The notes beneath the pieces were generated by a model. The model was not told where the DNA came from, ran no database searches, and saw only the letters and a list, made by a program, of their open reading frames with translations. From contig CAXXLG010000001.1 in the NCBI GenBank assembly GCA_963674495.2, positions 868,001 to 932,000 of the forward strand: DNA of 64,000 nucleotides. Reading direction: 5' to 3'. A program made the translations under genes and the position numbers. This DNA is from RGIG3178 sp963674495 (GTDB taxonomy: Bacteria; Bacillota; Clostridia; Christensenellales; QAND01). Below, piece by piece: positions 46,758 to 56,563 of the stretch; positions within the stretch are counted from its first letter, which is position 1, and the number at the start of each line of letters is the position of its first letter.

Positions 46758-49190
46758 TCAGTTTACCACGAACACCGGCAAAGCCGCTGTAATGGGATTG
46801 CCCGGAGCTATTTCTATAACAGGAACACCCTTGTCCTTGATCGTTTCCAACGGAATATCCAGCACCGGCAACGCCGTCGCATGCCCGTTCGCCTGTGTAA
46901 TGTTCAACGTTTCTTGCCGTTGTACCACAAGCGCTGCAGATAGTTGCGTACCATTGTGTCCATCACCTGCAAAGGGGAACAATCTGTTCCCCTTTCCACC
47001 TCGTTTTTGCGCCGTCATTTCCTCCGTTCCCATGCGCTTTGCATAGCCGCCGTCGGTCACAAACACCAGGTCACCACCGTCGAATTCCTGCGTAGCCAAA
47101 AGAACGATATCCCCCTTTGGTAGCGTCATCGCTTTAACACCCGCCGCGGTACGTCCCTGTGTGGGAATTTCCGCAACGCCAAAGCGAATACCAAATCCAT
47201 TTTGGCTGATAAGCAGCAAATCCCTGTCGTTTTTTACCGCATCCACGCATAGTACGCGGTCGCCCTGCCTGAGGCCACAGGCCACGAGTTTTCCACGTCT
47301 GTCAGAGTATTGGGATACGGCGGTGCGCTTGACCATGCCGTTTTGCGTGCAAAACAGCATATCGTCCACGCCGTTTTGGCAAAGCAGACTTACGATATTC
47401 TCTTCCTTTTCAAGGCCGGATAATATGCCGTAAACGCTGACACCGCGGCTTTTAAGCTTGCACTCCGCCACTTCGTGCGCTTCGATGGTAAACACATTGC
47501 CGAGATCCGTGAAAAACCGAAGTTTATCCTGTGTCATGCACCGAAGGCTTACGCGGATGTTATCCCCGTCCTGCTCGGCGCCTTTATGTCCGTTGTTGCG
47601 CACCGCGATGCGCTTGACATAGCCGTTTTGCGTAAACAGTATATCGCACGGTTCGTTCGTGGGTTCTTCCTGTTTGACCACGATTTGCGCCTGCTTGAGC
47701 TGCATGAGCGTACAACGGCGTGGCACGGCATGTTTTTTCGCGATCTGCCTGAGTTCCCCGATGATGACGGATATCAGCTTGTTTTCGTTGGATAGAATGT
47801 TGCGAAGCTGTTCGAGCAGGGCGGAAATCTTCTTGTATTCGGTCTCGATCTCCAACCGTTCAAGCGCAGTCAGCCGTCGCAGACGCAAATCCAGAATCGC
47901 CTGTGCCTGAACACCAGTCAGGTCAAAGCGCTGCATCAACCGCTGTCGCGCCACTTTGGCGTTCTCGCTGCTTCGGATTATGGCGATAACTTCGTCCATA
48001 TTGTCCACGGCAACCAACAGACCTTGCAGAATATGTTCCCTCTTTTCCGCATCCTCCAGATCATATTGCGTGCGTGCCCTGACCACGTCCTTTTGGTACG
48101 CGGCATAGATACGAATAATATTAAGTAGGCCCAGTTGTTGCGGCCTCCCGTGTGCAATAGCCATTATGTTGACGCCGAACGTCGTCTCCAAATCGGTATA
48201 GCGCAGTAGATTTTGGCGTATTGCTTCGACATCCGCGCCCTTTTTAACTTCCACCACCGCCCGCATGCCGCTCCTGTCCGATTCGTCGCGTATGTCTGCC
48301 ACGGACAGCAGCACACCCTTTTTGCTCTCACAGGCCTTGAGAATGCGCTCGAGCAGATTGGCCTTGTTGACCTGATACGGCAGTTCGGTGATCACAATGC
48401 GGCTTTTGCCCGACTTGTCCTTTTCGATGGTTGTTTTGGCGCGGATTCTAAGCCGCCCGCGCCCCGTTTCATAGGCTTTGAGCAGTTCGTCGCCATCGGT
48501 ACAGAAGCCACCCGTTGGAAAATCCGGGCCCGGAATATGCTGCATCATCTGCTCGAGTGTGATGTTGGGCTTCTGATAATAGGCGATCACACCATTGATC
48601 ACCTCACCGAGGTTGTGCGGCGGGATGTTGGTGGCAAGGCCCACCGCAATACCGGATGCGCCGTTGACCAGGATGTTTGGAAAACGGCTGGGCAGCATCT
48701 TGGGTTCCTTGAGCGTATCGTCGAAGTTCAACACGAACGGCACGGTGTCCTTTTCGATATCACGCAGCATTTCCAGCGCCAGCGGCGTCAGTCTAGCTTC
48801 GGTATAACGCATGGCGGCGGCGGTATCGCCATCCACGCTGCCGAAGTTTCCGTGGCCGTCCACCAGCGTCGCGGACATATTGAACTCCTGCGCCATGCGC
48901 ACCATGGCATCGTATACGGCCGAATCGCCGTGCGGATGGTATTTGCCCATGGTGTCGCCAACGATGCGTGCGGATTTCCGATGCGGCCGATCCGGCCACA
49001 ACGCGAGTTCCATCATGGTGTACAGTATGCGCCGCTGTACTGGTTTGAGACCGTCTTCCACCCTTGGCAGCGCACGTTCCATGATCACGTGCTCAGCATA
49101 AGGCAGCATGGAGGTGTGCATAACCAGTTCCAACGGCCTTATCAGCACATGCCCGCCGTCCGCCGGTGGTTTTGCCTTTTTAGTTGCCAA
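46758..49190 (-). CDS. parC: Type IIA DNA topoisomerase subunit A (ParC/GyrA type)
   Basis: Breaks and rejoins DNA. 810 residues from the TTG at 49190, with GGAGG 8 bases before it and inside the end of the B-subunit gene. Winged helix with RKSARIVGDTMGKYHPHG, the active Tyr in AAAMRYTEARL, a long coiled coil, and a beta-pinwheel. A QKRGGKG string resembling the GyrA box occurs, but near the C-terminus (about residue 766) rather than at the first blade, so gyrase or topoisomerase IV is not settled by this alone. The N-terminus matches clostridial ParC proteins best in my judgement. Confidence 0.85.
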   Translation of the reverse strand: MATKKAKPPADGGHVLIRPLELVMHTSMLPYAEHVIMERALPRVEDGLKPVQRRILYTMMELALWPDRPHRKSARIVGDTMGKYHPHGDSAVYDAMVRMAQEFNMSATLVDGHGNFGSVDGDTAAAMRYTEARLTPLALEMLRDIEKDTVPFVLNFDDTLKEPKMLPSRFPNILVNGASGIAVGLATNIPPHNLGEVINGVIAYYQKPNITLEQMMQHIPGPDFPTGGFCTDGDELLKAYETGRGRLRIRAKTTIEKDKSGKSRIVITELPYQVNKANLLERILKACESKKGVLLSVADIRDESDRSGMRAVVEVKKGADVEAIRQNLLRYTDLETTFGVNIMAIAHGRPQQLGLLNIIRIYAAYQKDVVRARTQYDLEDAEKREHILQGLLVAVDNMDEVIAIIRSSENAKVARQRLMQRFDLTGVQAQAILDLRLRRLTALERLEIETEYKKISALLEQLRNILSNENKLISVIIGELRQIAKKHAVPRRCTLMQLKQAQIVVKQEEPTNEPCDILFTQNGYVKRIAVRNNGHKGAEQDGDNIRVSLRCMTQDKLRFFTDLGNVFTIEAHEVAECKLKSRGVSVYGILSGLEKEENIVSLLCQNGVDDMLFCTQNGMVKRTAVSQYSDRRGKLVACGLRQGDRVLCVDAVKNDRDLLLISQNGFGIRFGVAEIPTQGRTAAGVKAMTLPKGDIVLLATQEFDGGDLVFVTDGGYAKRMGTEEMTAQKRGGKGNRLFPFAGDGHNGTQLSAALVVQRQETLNITQANGHATALPVLDIPLETIKDKGVPVIEIAPGNPITAALPVFVVN

Positions 49191-51159
49191 GCTGTTCCCC
49201 TCCAAACTGTTCGAACCTGTCTTCCTTGTCAAAGTTTGTGTGCGCAAATATGTATTCCTTGCGCGGTTCGGGCTTGTCCCCCATCAGTATGGTAACCAGC
49301 CGTTCCGCCTCCATGGCATCTTCGATGGACACCTGAACCAGCGTGCGCTTCTGCGGATCCATGGTGGTTTCCCAAAGCTGGTCGGGGTTCATCTCGCCCA
49401 ATCCCTTGTATCGCTGAATGGTGTAGCCGTTGCCGTAGCTCTGTATAAGTGCAAGCAGCGCCGCATCGTCGTATACGTATTCACTGCGTTTCCCCTTCTT
49501 GATGCGGTACAGCGGCGGCATGCCGATGTATACATGACCGTTGATCATCAATTCCTTCATATAGCGGTAGAAAAACGTCAACAGGATAGCGCGGATATGC
49601 GCCCCATCCTGATCCGCGTCGGACAGTATAATAATGCGGTTGTACTTGAGGTTTTTAATGTTGAAATCCTCGGCGATCCCGGTTCCCAGTGCGGCGATGA
49701 TGGTACGAAACTCCTCGTTTTCCATCACCTGCTCAAGGCGTTTCTTTTCGCTGTTGAGCGGTTTGCCACGTAGTGGCAGTATCGCCTGAAAACTCCGGTC
49801 CCGCCCCTGTTTGGCGCTGCCGCCGGCGCTGTCTCCCTCCACGATGAACAACTCATTCTGCTCGTGCTTTCGGCCTGTACACGCCGATAATTTCCCGACC
49901 AGCGGCGCGGAATCCAGTTTGCTGCGCGCGCGGGCGATGCTTTTGGCCTTTCGCGCTGCCGCTCTTGCTTTTTGCGCCTGCGTCGCCTTGTCCAGCATGA
50001 TGCCTATGATCTTTTGGTTCCTCAAATCCTCTAGATAAAGCGAGAGTGTGTTGGTAACCACCGAGTCCATGGCGGTACGCGCTTCCACATTGCCCAGCCG
50101 CGTTTTGGTCTGTCCTTCAAACAGCGGGTTGGGCAATTTGATGGCAACAACCGCCATCATTCCTTCCCGGTAATCCTCGCCCGACATCGTTGCCTGCTTG
50201 TCCGTGATCAACCCGTTTTTCTTCGCATAATCGTTCATACATTTAGTGAATGCCGCTTTGAAGCCCGTCTCATGCATACCACCATCTATGGTTGGGATAT
50301 TATTGACAAACGAACAGATGGACTCACTGTATCCGTCGTTGTACTGTATTGCGATGGATACCAGTATATTGTCCGCCCTGCCTTCAAGCAGAATGGGCGT
50401 ATCAAACAGTGCATCCTTATCGCTGTTGAGTTGCCTGACGAAATCCAAAAGCCCTCCCTCCGAACAAAAGGAAACGGACGGATAACTGCCATCCGCCTGC
50501 TTGTTTCGCTGATCCAGAAGCGAGAGCGTGATGTTTGGATTGAGATAGGCCAGTTCCCGTAGCCTTCGCGCGATGGTGTCGTAATTGAATTCCAGCGTTT
50601 CGAATACCCGGTCATCCGGCCAAAAGGTGACGGTGGTCCCCTTCTTGCGCGTTCGGCCAAGATTTTCAAGTGGCGTCATAGGTTTTCCCGCGATGATATT
50701 TTTTGTTTTTTTATCGAGTACACTTTGATATTCCTGCCGATAGAGTACACCGTCGAGTCCTACCTCCACCAAAAGGCGCCGGCTAAGTGCATTGACCACC
50801 GACGCGCCCACGCCGTGCAGTCCGCCAGCGTACTGATATTGTTTGCTTGAAAATTTGCCACCCGCGTGCAGTTGTGTAAATACTACCTCAACACCGCTGA
50901 TCTTCAATTCGGGGTGCTTGTCCACCGGTATGCCACGGCCGTTGTCCATAACCGTCACGCCGCCGTCTTGAAGCAGCGTGATTGCGATGCTATCCGCATA
51001 GCCGTTGGCCGCCTCGTCGACGGCATTGTCCACGATCTCCCAAAGCAGGTGGTGCAAACCCCTTGATTCGGTGGTTCCGATGTACATGCCGGGGCGCATG
51101 CGCACCGCTTCCAGCCCCTTGAGTACCTTGATATCACTTGCGTAATAGCCCTGATCCAA
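49180..51159 (-). CDS. parE: Type IIA DNA topoisomerase subunit B (ParE/GyrB type)
   Basis: ATPase partner of the A subunit. 659 residues. GHKL ATP site with EIVDNAVDEA and GRGIPVD, KGTTVTFWPD, the QTKTRLGN loop, and the TOPRIM parts EGDSAGGSAKQGRDR and ILSDADQDGAHI. Starts with TTG at 51159 (GGGAGG 10 bases upstream); the nearby ATG is out of frame. Pairing with the A gene by overlap is typical of both gyrase and topoisomerase IV in Clostridia. Confidence 0.87.
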   Translation of the reverse strand: MDQGYYASDIKVLKGLEAVRMRPGMYIGTTESRGLHHLLWEIVDNAVDEAANGYADSIAITLLQDGGVTVMDNGRGIPVDKHPELKISGVEVVFTQLHAGGKFSSKQYQYAGGLHGVGASVVNALSRRLLVEVGLDGVLYRQEYQSVLDKKTKNIIAGKPMTPLENLGRTRKKGTTVTFWPDDRVFETLEFNYDTIARRLRELAYLNPNITLSLLDQRNKQADGSYPSVSFCSEGGLLDFVRQLNSDKDALFDTPILLEGRADNILVSIAIQYNDGYSESICSFVNNIPTIDGGMHETGFKAAFTKCMNDYAKKNGLITDKQATMSGEDYREGMMAVVAIKLPNPLFEGQTKTRLGNVEARTAMDSVVTNTLSLYLEDLRNQKIIGIMLDKATQAQKARAAARKAKSIARARSKLDSAPLVGKLSACTGRKHEQNELFIVEGDSAGGSAKQGRDRSFQAILPLRGKPLNSEKKRLEQVMENEEFRTIIAALGTGIAEDFNIKNLKYNRIIILSDADQDGAHIRAILLTFFYRYMKELMINGHVYIGMPPLYRIKKGKRSEYVYDDAALLALIQSYGNGYTIQRYKGLGEMNPDQLWETTMDPQKRTLVQVSIEDAMEAERLVTILMGDKPEPRKEYIFAHTNFDKEDRFEQFGGEQLGN

Positions 51160-51199
51160 TGGTCTTCATCCTCCCAATACGCCGTGGACGTCATCAATT

Positions 51200-51703
51200 C
51201 TAATGTATAATGCGCACCGATGCACAGCCGCTGTTGATGACAAGCTCCACAATGGTATCACCGGTACCGATTACCGTTTCCGTTTCGCCAAAGGCGACAA
51301 ATTCGCCATCCTCGTTGATCAAAAGCTGTGTGATGAAGCCTTTGCCGTTGAGCCGTACAATACAGTTGTCAGGTACCTTGACATCCACTTTGGAGAATGC
51401 GCAGTTAATCTCCACCTTGATCAGGCGGCTATCTGTAACGTATTCGGCCACATTCAACTCGCCCGCACTGAACGCACCGGTATAGTGCACGACGCCCTGA
51501 TCATCCTGACTCACATACGGTTTGCCCAGATGATTCAGCGTTTCCTGCAGACCGCCGGTTGCAAAACTGATAACAAGCCATACCGCGAACAGCACCAACA
51601 GAACCTTTCCAACGGAGAACGACAGACGCAATACAATTTTGAGGATAAACAGTGCAATACTAATCAGTGGCAATGCGGCTAATGCCAGCAAAACAAATAC
51701 CAT
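51200..51703 (-). CDS. LiaF-like membrane protein
   Basis: 167 residues from the ATG at 51703 (GAGGGG close upstream; ATG at 51715 is the alternative). Two or three N-terminal hydrophobic segments, then a beta domain with VKINCAF-like strands, FSKVDVKVPDN and a repeated Gly turn, in the manner of the LiaF C-terminal (cell-wall antibiotic response) domain. No two-component genes are adjacent. Function inferred weakly. Confidence 0.6.
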   Translation of the reverse strand: MVFVLLALAALPLISIALFILKIVLRLSFSVGKVLLVLFAVWLVISFATGGLQETLNHLGKPYVSQDDQGVVHYTGAFSAGELNVAEYVTDSRLIKVEINCAFSKVDVKVPDNCIVRLNGKGFITQLLINEDGEFVAFGETETVIGTGDTIVELVINSGCASVRIIH

Positions 51704-52124
51704 GATTCCCCTCATTTCTTCCTTATATTTCTTATTCCATTGTATCAAGAACACAGGATTTCGCAAGGATTTCTTAATGCCCCAAAGCAAGCATTCATGA
51801 TAATGGATGCCCGAATGGCACCGTACATGCCGATGCAAAAGCATATTCCGAAGGACCGTGTTCTTTTCATCTCCCTTGCGTACCACAAGGATAACCCCGC
51901 AACGGTACCAACGAGACAACAGCGGTTGCATAGACTGCCTTTACTGTGATATGTCCGCTTTCAGCATGCCTCTTCATCCGCTACGCAGATCAACGGCGGT
52001 TTGCCACCGTTTCAGATTATGTTTGACCGATCCAATCCGTTGGATTTTATTTTACGCCCGTCAGCCTGTCCGGTATACGCCCATCGAAGCGGACGAACGC
52101 GTTTGTATTTTTATGTACTTTACA
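51704..52124. other. Intergenic region upstream of the LiaF-like gene
   Basis: 420 bases. Non-coding as far as I can see; should carry the LiaF-like promoter. No clear hairpin terminator for the upstream gene. Confidence 0.4.
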
Positions 52125-52943
52125 TCATTGTGAATTGAGGCTATCCAGATATCCGAAACAGAAATAGAAGGTTGCAGCCTGCATACAATGCGACCGCGTC
52201 TTTGTATCACCATCTATCGCCTGGGACAAAAGAGTCAGCGCCTGCTGGCATGCTGCGTCCAACGTGTCCACAAAAGTGTTTTGGCCTGCGGGCACGGACG
52301 TTGCCAAGTCGGTTTTAAAATCGGATAACACCGTGTAGGCATTTCCCACCTTTGCGGCACCGGTTTGCTCGTCGGCCGCATATAGGGCAGCGTCCAACAG
52401 TGCATTGCGTACCGTTGCCACCTTGGCAATCACAGCCTTGAGATTCTTCGCCTGTTCATCGGTGTGTACGTAGATTGTGCTTGCCGTACATACGATGGGA
52501 TATAACCTGGTTTCCATCGTGTCTGCAAGTTGATCGCGAACCGACAAAGCCTCCTGTTCACTTGCGTACAGGCTGAGCATCACACGGGTGTCGTCCCCGT
52601 CAGCACGCAGATACCCTGCTCCGCCCTGTTTCTGGAGCGTTTCGGCGGCATTTTCTGCATTCTCATGGTTGGCATAAATGCCGGTTTGCAAGCCGTATAC
52701 CGTAAAGCCTGAGACGCTTACCGATACGTTAGGCTGCCGTGTGCCAGCTGGCTCCACACTTTCGACAGGACTAAAAATACCCAACGTGGTGAATACAGGT
52801 TGGATGATGTTTTCGGCCAGCCACGTGCCCAATTGGCCGGCCGCGCCGATATACGCCGCTCCCACCAACAACAAAATGACAAGAATCCATGCCAGCGGAT
52901 TTGACTTTTTCCGTCTCGAATTGATTCTTCTGCGCTTAGCCAT
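52125..52943 (-). CDS. SPOR-domain membrane protein
   Basis: 272 residues. Basic N-terminus (MAKRRRINSRRKKS), a single membrane helix (about 15-35), a linker, and a SPOR-type peptidoglycan-binding domain (about 75-155) beginning FTVYGLQTGIYANHENAENAA. A helical C-terminal region of about 110 residues follows. SPOR proteins gather at denuded glycan in division or sporulation septa. AAGGAAG precedes the ATG. Confidence 0.75.
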   Translation of the reverse strand: MAKRRRINSRRKKSNPLAWILVILLLVGAAYIGAAGQLGTWLAENIIQPVFTTLGIFSPVESVEPAGTRQPNVSVSVSGFTVYGLQTGIYANHENAENAAETLQKQGGAGYLRADGDDTRVMLSLYASEQEALSVRDQLADTMETRLYPIVCTASTIYVHTDEQAKNLKAVIAKVATVRNALLDAALYAADEQTGAAKVGNAYTVLSDFKTDLATSVPAGQNTFVDTLDAACQQALTLLSQAIDGDTKTRSHCMQAATFYFCFGYLDSLNSQ

Positions 52944-53606
52944 TCGATCACTTCCTTATCGATGCCGTTTGTTACACGGTATGCAAACACCGCACTGCAA
53001 TATGCTTTGCGCCGCCGTTGAGACCGTATCACCGTCAGCATAATTCCAAAACAGGCAACATGACTTTTATCCCGGATTGGCGTTTGATAAAACGAGGTTG
53101 GCCACACTGACGCGTACAACCGAGCCTTCCGTGCCAAATGCCCGTACATCGAGTCAAATCCTTATGGTTTTCTTTGAAATTGCACATATCGCAGACAGCT
53201 TGTTTGCCAGTTTATGATTTCGTTGCACAACGCACAAAAACATTGCGCTCGTTATCCTTGAAGGGTTTTTGCTTTTTTAACTTAATTGAAGCCTTTTACT
53301 CAACACCAATTTATATGTATTATATTTTTCTTTACAATAGTATATGTATAAATGATTCTTATTCTTTATTCAAAGTTATATTATATTGTGAATGATATAT
53401 GACGTTGTTAAAATATCAATAGGCAGGTAAAACATCCTTTGCCTATTTCAACATCGGATTCTGAGAGTGATATAGGCTAACATTTTCCATGAATTATAAA
53501 TTATAACAAATACACTGCAATGATTCAGGCGTGCCATCCATTTTAATGGATGGGATCACACTTATGGGCACGTAGAAGAATTCATTTGACGAAAGAGCGG
53601 TGGATT
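52944..53606. other. AT-rich region between the SPOR gene and the nag genes
   Basis: 660 bases between divergent genes. Strongly AT-rich around 53300-53400. It has a dyad with 8-base arms near 53416-53448 (aataggca...tgcctatt) and a perfect one at 53534-53553. It should hold promoters for both directions, but I cannot pick a single -35/-10 pair with confidence. Confidence 0.45.
53534..53553 (+). promoter_or_regulatory. Inverted repeat upstream of the truncated nagA
   Basis: CCATCCATT, 2-base loop, AATGGATGG; perfect 9-base arms ending 53 bases before the nagA start. No T-run follows. It could be an operator for a regulator of the nag-like genes (inference). Confidence 0.45.
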
Positions 53607-54143
53607 ATGGAACCATCGATTGTAAAATCCAAACGTATCTTCGCGCAACACCATACCTTTGACGGCGCGCTTGTCATCCGAAATGGTCTTATTGAGGCGT
53701 TGGCAGAGGGCAATCTTTGTGTTACGGAGGGTGCGACGGTGGACTATGGCGATTGTCCCATCATTCCCGGAATCATAGAAACGCACAATCACGGCTTTTT
53801 TGGTTGGTCAACCAAGGGTCCCACAGAAGCGGATGTGCGCGGCTATCTTAACACGTTACCCGCCGTGGGCATCACCGGCGTTTTGCCCACCGTGGGGCCG
53901 GACGGTCTGCGTGTAGCCGGCAGCCTCATGGGTAAGGATTATACGGGCGCTCGCATGCATGGACTGCACTCCTTTGGTCCTTTTCTCAACGAGAGCAAGC
54001 TGCATGACGGCTTCGAATACGATCTAAAACCGACGCGTGATCTGGTTGAACAATACTATGCGGAGAGCTGCGGACAACTTAGATTAATGACGTTGGCACC
54101 GGAAATCCCCGACATTCCCAACGGACCAAAACCGGTTTTGTAG
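53607..54143 (+). pseudogene. nagA: Truncated N-acetylglucosamine-6-phosphate deacetylase (NagA N-terminal half)
   Basis: 178 residues against about 380 in NagA. It keeps the N-terminal beta region, the metal-binding ETHNHG (in place of D-H-H-G), and the part up to LMTLAPEIPD. It then ends at a stop with no NagA continuation in any frame before the next gene at 54212. The catalytic Asp and His ligands of the C-terminal half are therefore lost. Remains of a deletion, possibly joined to the next gene. Confidence 0.8.
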
Positions 54144-54211
54144 GAACGGATCCTGCTAGACGCTTCAATTTCATGGTTTACCATGATGAATAAATCGAAG
54201 GAGGAAACAAC

Positions 54212-54937
54212 ATGCGAATGGTAATCACCGACACCGCAGCGGCGTTTGAGCGGACGATGGCGCTGCTGATTGCCGCCGAGCTTGCGGCAAAGCCCAACGC
54301 CATCCTCGGCATGGCGACTGGCACCACCACCGCTGGCATACACAGGGAGCTGGTCAACCTCTACCAGGAGGGTCTTCTCAGTTTTAAACAGGCGCATACA
54401 TTCAATTTGGACGTACGCTACGGAATGCCGCTCAGCCATAAAAACTCCGGCTATCTCCCCATGAAGGAACAGTTGTTCGATCATGTGGACATCCCCATTG
54501 AAAACGGACATTTCCCGGATTCCAGCGCAAAAAACGCACAGGACGCCGTGGACGCTTATGTTGATCTGATCGATAAGATGGGTGGACTGGACGTACAGGT
54601 GCTTCCGTTTGGAGAAAACGGCCACGTTGGTTTTTGCCAGCCCGGCACCAAACTTGGCGCCAGCGCCGTTGTCTGCAGGCTACCGGATATTTATATCACC
54701 CCACTCGCCGAAGAATACGGTGGATTGGACAAAGTTCCCAGCACCGGCCTTAGCATGGGGCCTGCCGATATCATGCATGCACGCAAGCTGTTTTTCTGTG
54801 CCAAGGGTATGAGAAAAGCAAAGATCGTACAAAAAGCGCTCCAAGGGCCGGTGAGCGAGGATGTCCCCGCCTCCATCGTACAAATGCATCCCAACGTCAT
54901 CGTCGTATTGGATCAAGAAGCGGCAAGCGAACTTTAA
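54212..54937 (+). CDS. NagB-like sugar-phosphate isomerase/deaminase, copy 1
   Basis: 241 residues with the NagB/RpiA fold: TGTTTAG (36-42, phosphate loop), TFNLD with the Asp at 67 (equivalent of catalytic D72 in E. coli NagB), and ENGHVGF (135-141) with the ring-opening His. It departs from true NagB: the DEYVGL string reads DVRYGM, the Asp before His is Asn (as in many Firmicutes), and the Glu of the NEP motif that completes the relay is Gln (CQP at 142-144). So deaminase activity is doubtful; another amino-sugar or ketose phosphate is possible. AAGGAGG lies at the right distance. 41 bases before copy 2. Confidence 0.8.
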   Translation: MRMVITDTAAAFERTMALLIAAELAAKPNAILGMATGTTTAGIHRELVNLYQEGLLSFKQAHTFNLDVRYGMPLSHKNSGYLPMKEQLFDHVDIPIENGHFPDSSAKNAQDAVDAYVDLIDKMGGLDVQVLPFGENGHVGFCQPGTKLGASAVVCRLPDIYITPLAEEYGGLDKVPSTGLSMGPADIMHARKLFFCAKGMRKAKIVQKALQGPVSEDVPASIVQMHPNVIVVLDQEAASEL

Positions 54938-54978
54938 AACTGCATGGCCTGAGCACCTAAAAATAGGAGGAATGAATA

Positions 54979-55707
54979 ATGCGTATCGTAGTTGTAGACA
55001 CCCCTTTGCAGTTTGATAAGACCATGGCCCTTATGCTGTCCGCACAGCTCAACGAAAAACCAAACAGCCTTTTGGGTCTGGCAACCGGCACAACCACTGC
55101 CGGCATATACCGGGAGCTTGTGGAGCTGTACAAGCAGGGCGTGGTGAGTTTTAAAGAATCCTATACGTTCAATGTGGATATCCGCTATCCGATGCCGCTC
55201 GAGCATCCCCTGTCGGGTTATTCTGTCATGAAGTCGCAGTTGTTTGACCATGTGGATATTCCCGAGGGACACGGCTGTTTTCCCAATTCGGCGCATTCCG
55301 ACCCACATAAGGCGATGAAGGATTTTACCGATAAGATTGCGGCGCTGGGCGGATTGGACGTGCAGGCTCTGCCGCTCGGCGAGAACGGGCATGTGGGGTT
55401 TTGCCAACCCGGCACCAAATTCAATTCGGTGAACGTGGTATGCGATTTGCCGGAGGTATACGTGACCGAAGCCTATGCCAAGCAATACGGTGGCTGGGAT
55501 AAGCTTCCCAAGGTTGGCTTGACGCTGGGATTGCGGGACATTATGATGGCAAAAAAGCTGATCTTTTGTGCCAAAGGCCTGCGCAAAGCCGAGATCGTTG
55601 CAAAGGCGCTCAACGGACCGGTAACGGAGGAAGTGCCCGCCTCCATCGTACAGCTTCATCCCCATGTTGTGGTTGTACTGGATAAGGAAGCCGCTTCCAA
55701 ACTCTGA
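54979..55707 (+). CDS. NagB-like sugar-phosphate isomerase/deaminase, copy 2
   Basis: 242 residues and clearly a tandem paralogue of the gene before it, about three residues in five alike by eye, with the same changes at the active site: DIRYPM for DEYVGL, ENGH, and CQP for NEP. The retention of these changes in both copies suggests a shared new function rather than decay. Possibly the two form a heteromer. Followed by a strong terminator. Confidence 0.8.
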   Translation: MRIVVVDTPLQFDKTMALMLSAQLNEKPNSLLGLATGTTTAGIYRELVELYKQGVVSFKESYTFNVDIRYPMPLEHPLSGYSVMKSQLFDHVDIPEGHGCFPNSAHSDPHKAMKDFTDKIAALGGLDVQALPLGENGHVGFCQPGTKFNSVNVVCDLPEVYVTEAYAKQYGGWDKLPKVGLTLGLRDIMMAKKLIFCAKGLRKAEIVAKALNGPVTEEVPASIVQLHPHVVVVLDKEAASKL

Positions 55708-55726
55708 GAAATAAACGCATATATTT

Positions 55727-55760
55727 AAAGGCTGCCGATTGATTCGGCAGCCTTTCTTTT
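55727..55760 (+). terminator. Terminator after the NagB-like pair
   Basis: AAAGGCTGCCGA and TCGGCAGCCTTT stem with a short loop, then CTTTT. It also faces the converging esterase gene. Confidence 0.85.
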
Positions 55761-55781
55761 GTTCCATCCGTAGAATCTCTG

Positions 55782-56552
55782 TTACAACAAGACGCGCAGC
55801 AGTTTCTCCACTTCCCTGTCCCAGAATCGCCAGGAATGGCCCTCGGCACGTTCTTCGTGAAAGCCTGCGTCATAGCCCAAGGCGCACGCTTCGCTATAAA
55901 AGCGTGTATTTTGCTCGAACAATCCATCCGCTGTTCCACAGGATACGTACAACTTGGGTTTTGGCTTTTGCTGTTGGTTCACTTGGTGTAACAGATGGAA
56001 CAGATCGTTGTCGCTACCCTTTATCTTGTCGGCACCGCCGAAAATGAAATTCGCCATATGCGCCCGCTCGGGTGCACTCATGGATTTCTCAATGTCCAGT
56101 GCGCCGGAAAAGGATGCGGCGTAGCTGAATTTCTCAGGATAGGTCAGCGCCAGCTTCATGGCACCATACCCCCCCATGGACAGGCCGGCCACATAGGTGT
56201 TCTCCCGTTTGGGAGAGATGCGCATAAACGTTTCCATGATGCGCGGCAAATCCTCCCCCACATAGGTCAAATACTTCCACCCGATGTGTTGGTCTGTATA
56301 GAAATCGTTGCCCATTTCGGGCATGACGATGACCATGTTCTTTTTGGATTCATTTAGGTATCGTTCCACATTGCTGTTGGACGTCCAGCTGTGTGCGCCA
56401 CCGTGCATGCCATGCAGAAGGTACAAAACTTGCCTTTCCTCGTTGGACGAGCCCTCGAGTGCACAGGATAGTTCGGGTTCCGGGTATGTAACGTATACCG
56501 TTGTGTGGAAATTAAGCACTTCCGAATGAAAATTGAATACGCTCTTTGCCAT
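55782..56552 (-). CDS. Alpha/beta-hydrolase esterase (esterase D/tributyrin esterase type), copy 2
   Basis: 256 residues from the ATG at 56552 (AAGGAGG). Putative esterase fold with LLHGMHGG (oxyanion), nucleophile GLSMGGYGAM, and the C-terminal His in EGHSWRFWD. Intracellular, no signal peptide. It overlaps the upstream esterase by about 10 bases before the start and is probably a diverged duplicate of it; acetylated or feruloyl sugars are possible substrates. Confidence 0.85.
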   Translation of the reverse strand: MAKSVFNFHSEVLNFHTTVYVTYPEPELSCALEGSSNEERQVLYLLHGMHGGAHSWTSNSNVERYLNESKKNMVIVMPEMGNDFYTDQHIGWKYLTYVGEDLPRIMETFMRISPKRENTYVAGLSMGGYGAMKLALTYPEKFSYAASFSGALDIEKSMSAPERAHMANFIFGGADKIKGSDNDLFHLLHQVNQQQKPKPKLYVSCGTADGLFEQNTRFYSEACALGYDAGFHEERAEGHSWRFWDREVEKLLRVLL

Positions 56553-56563
56553 GACGTTCCTCC

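Noticed and set aside
48213..49295. A 360-codon plus-strand frame
   Set aside because: It is antisense to the topoisomerase A subunit and lacks any known motif.
53250..53290. Terminator-like cccttcaagg and T-run downstream of 53250
   Set aside because: The stem is only four or five bases; too weak to call.
54934..55767. A 277-codon minus-strand frame
   Set aside because: It covers the second NagB-like gene exactly in antisense; the plus-strand gene has a ribosome site and known fold.
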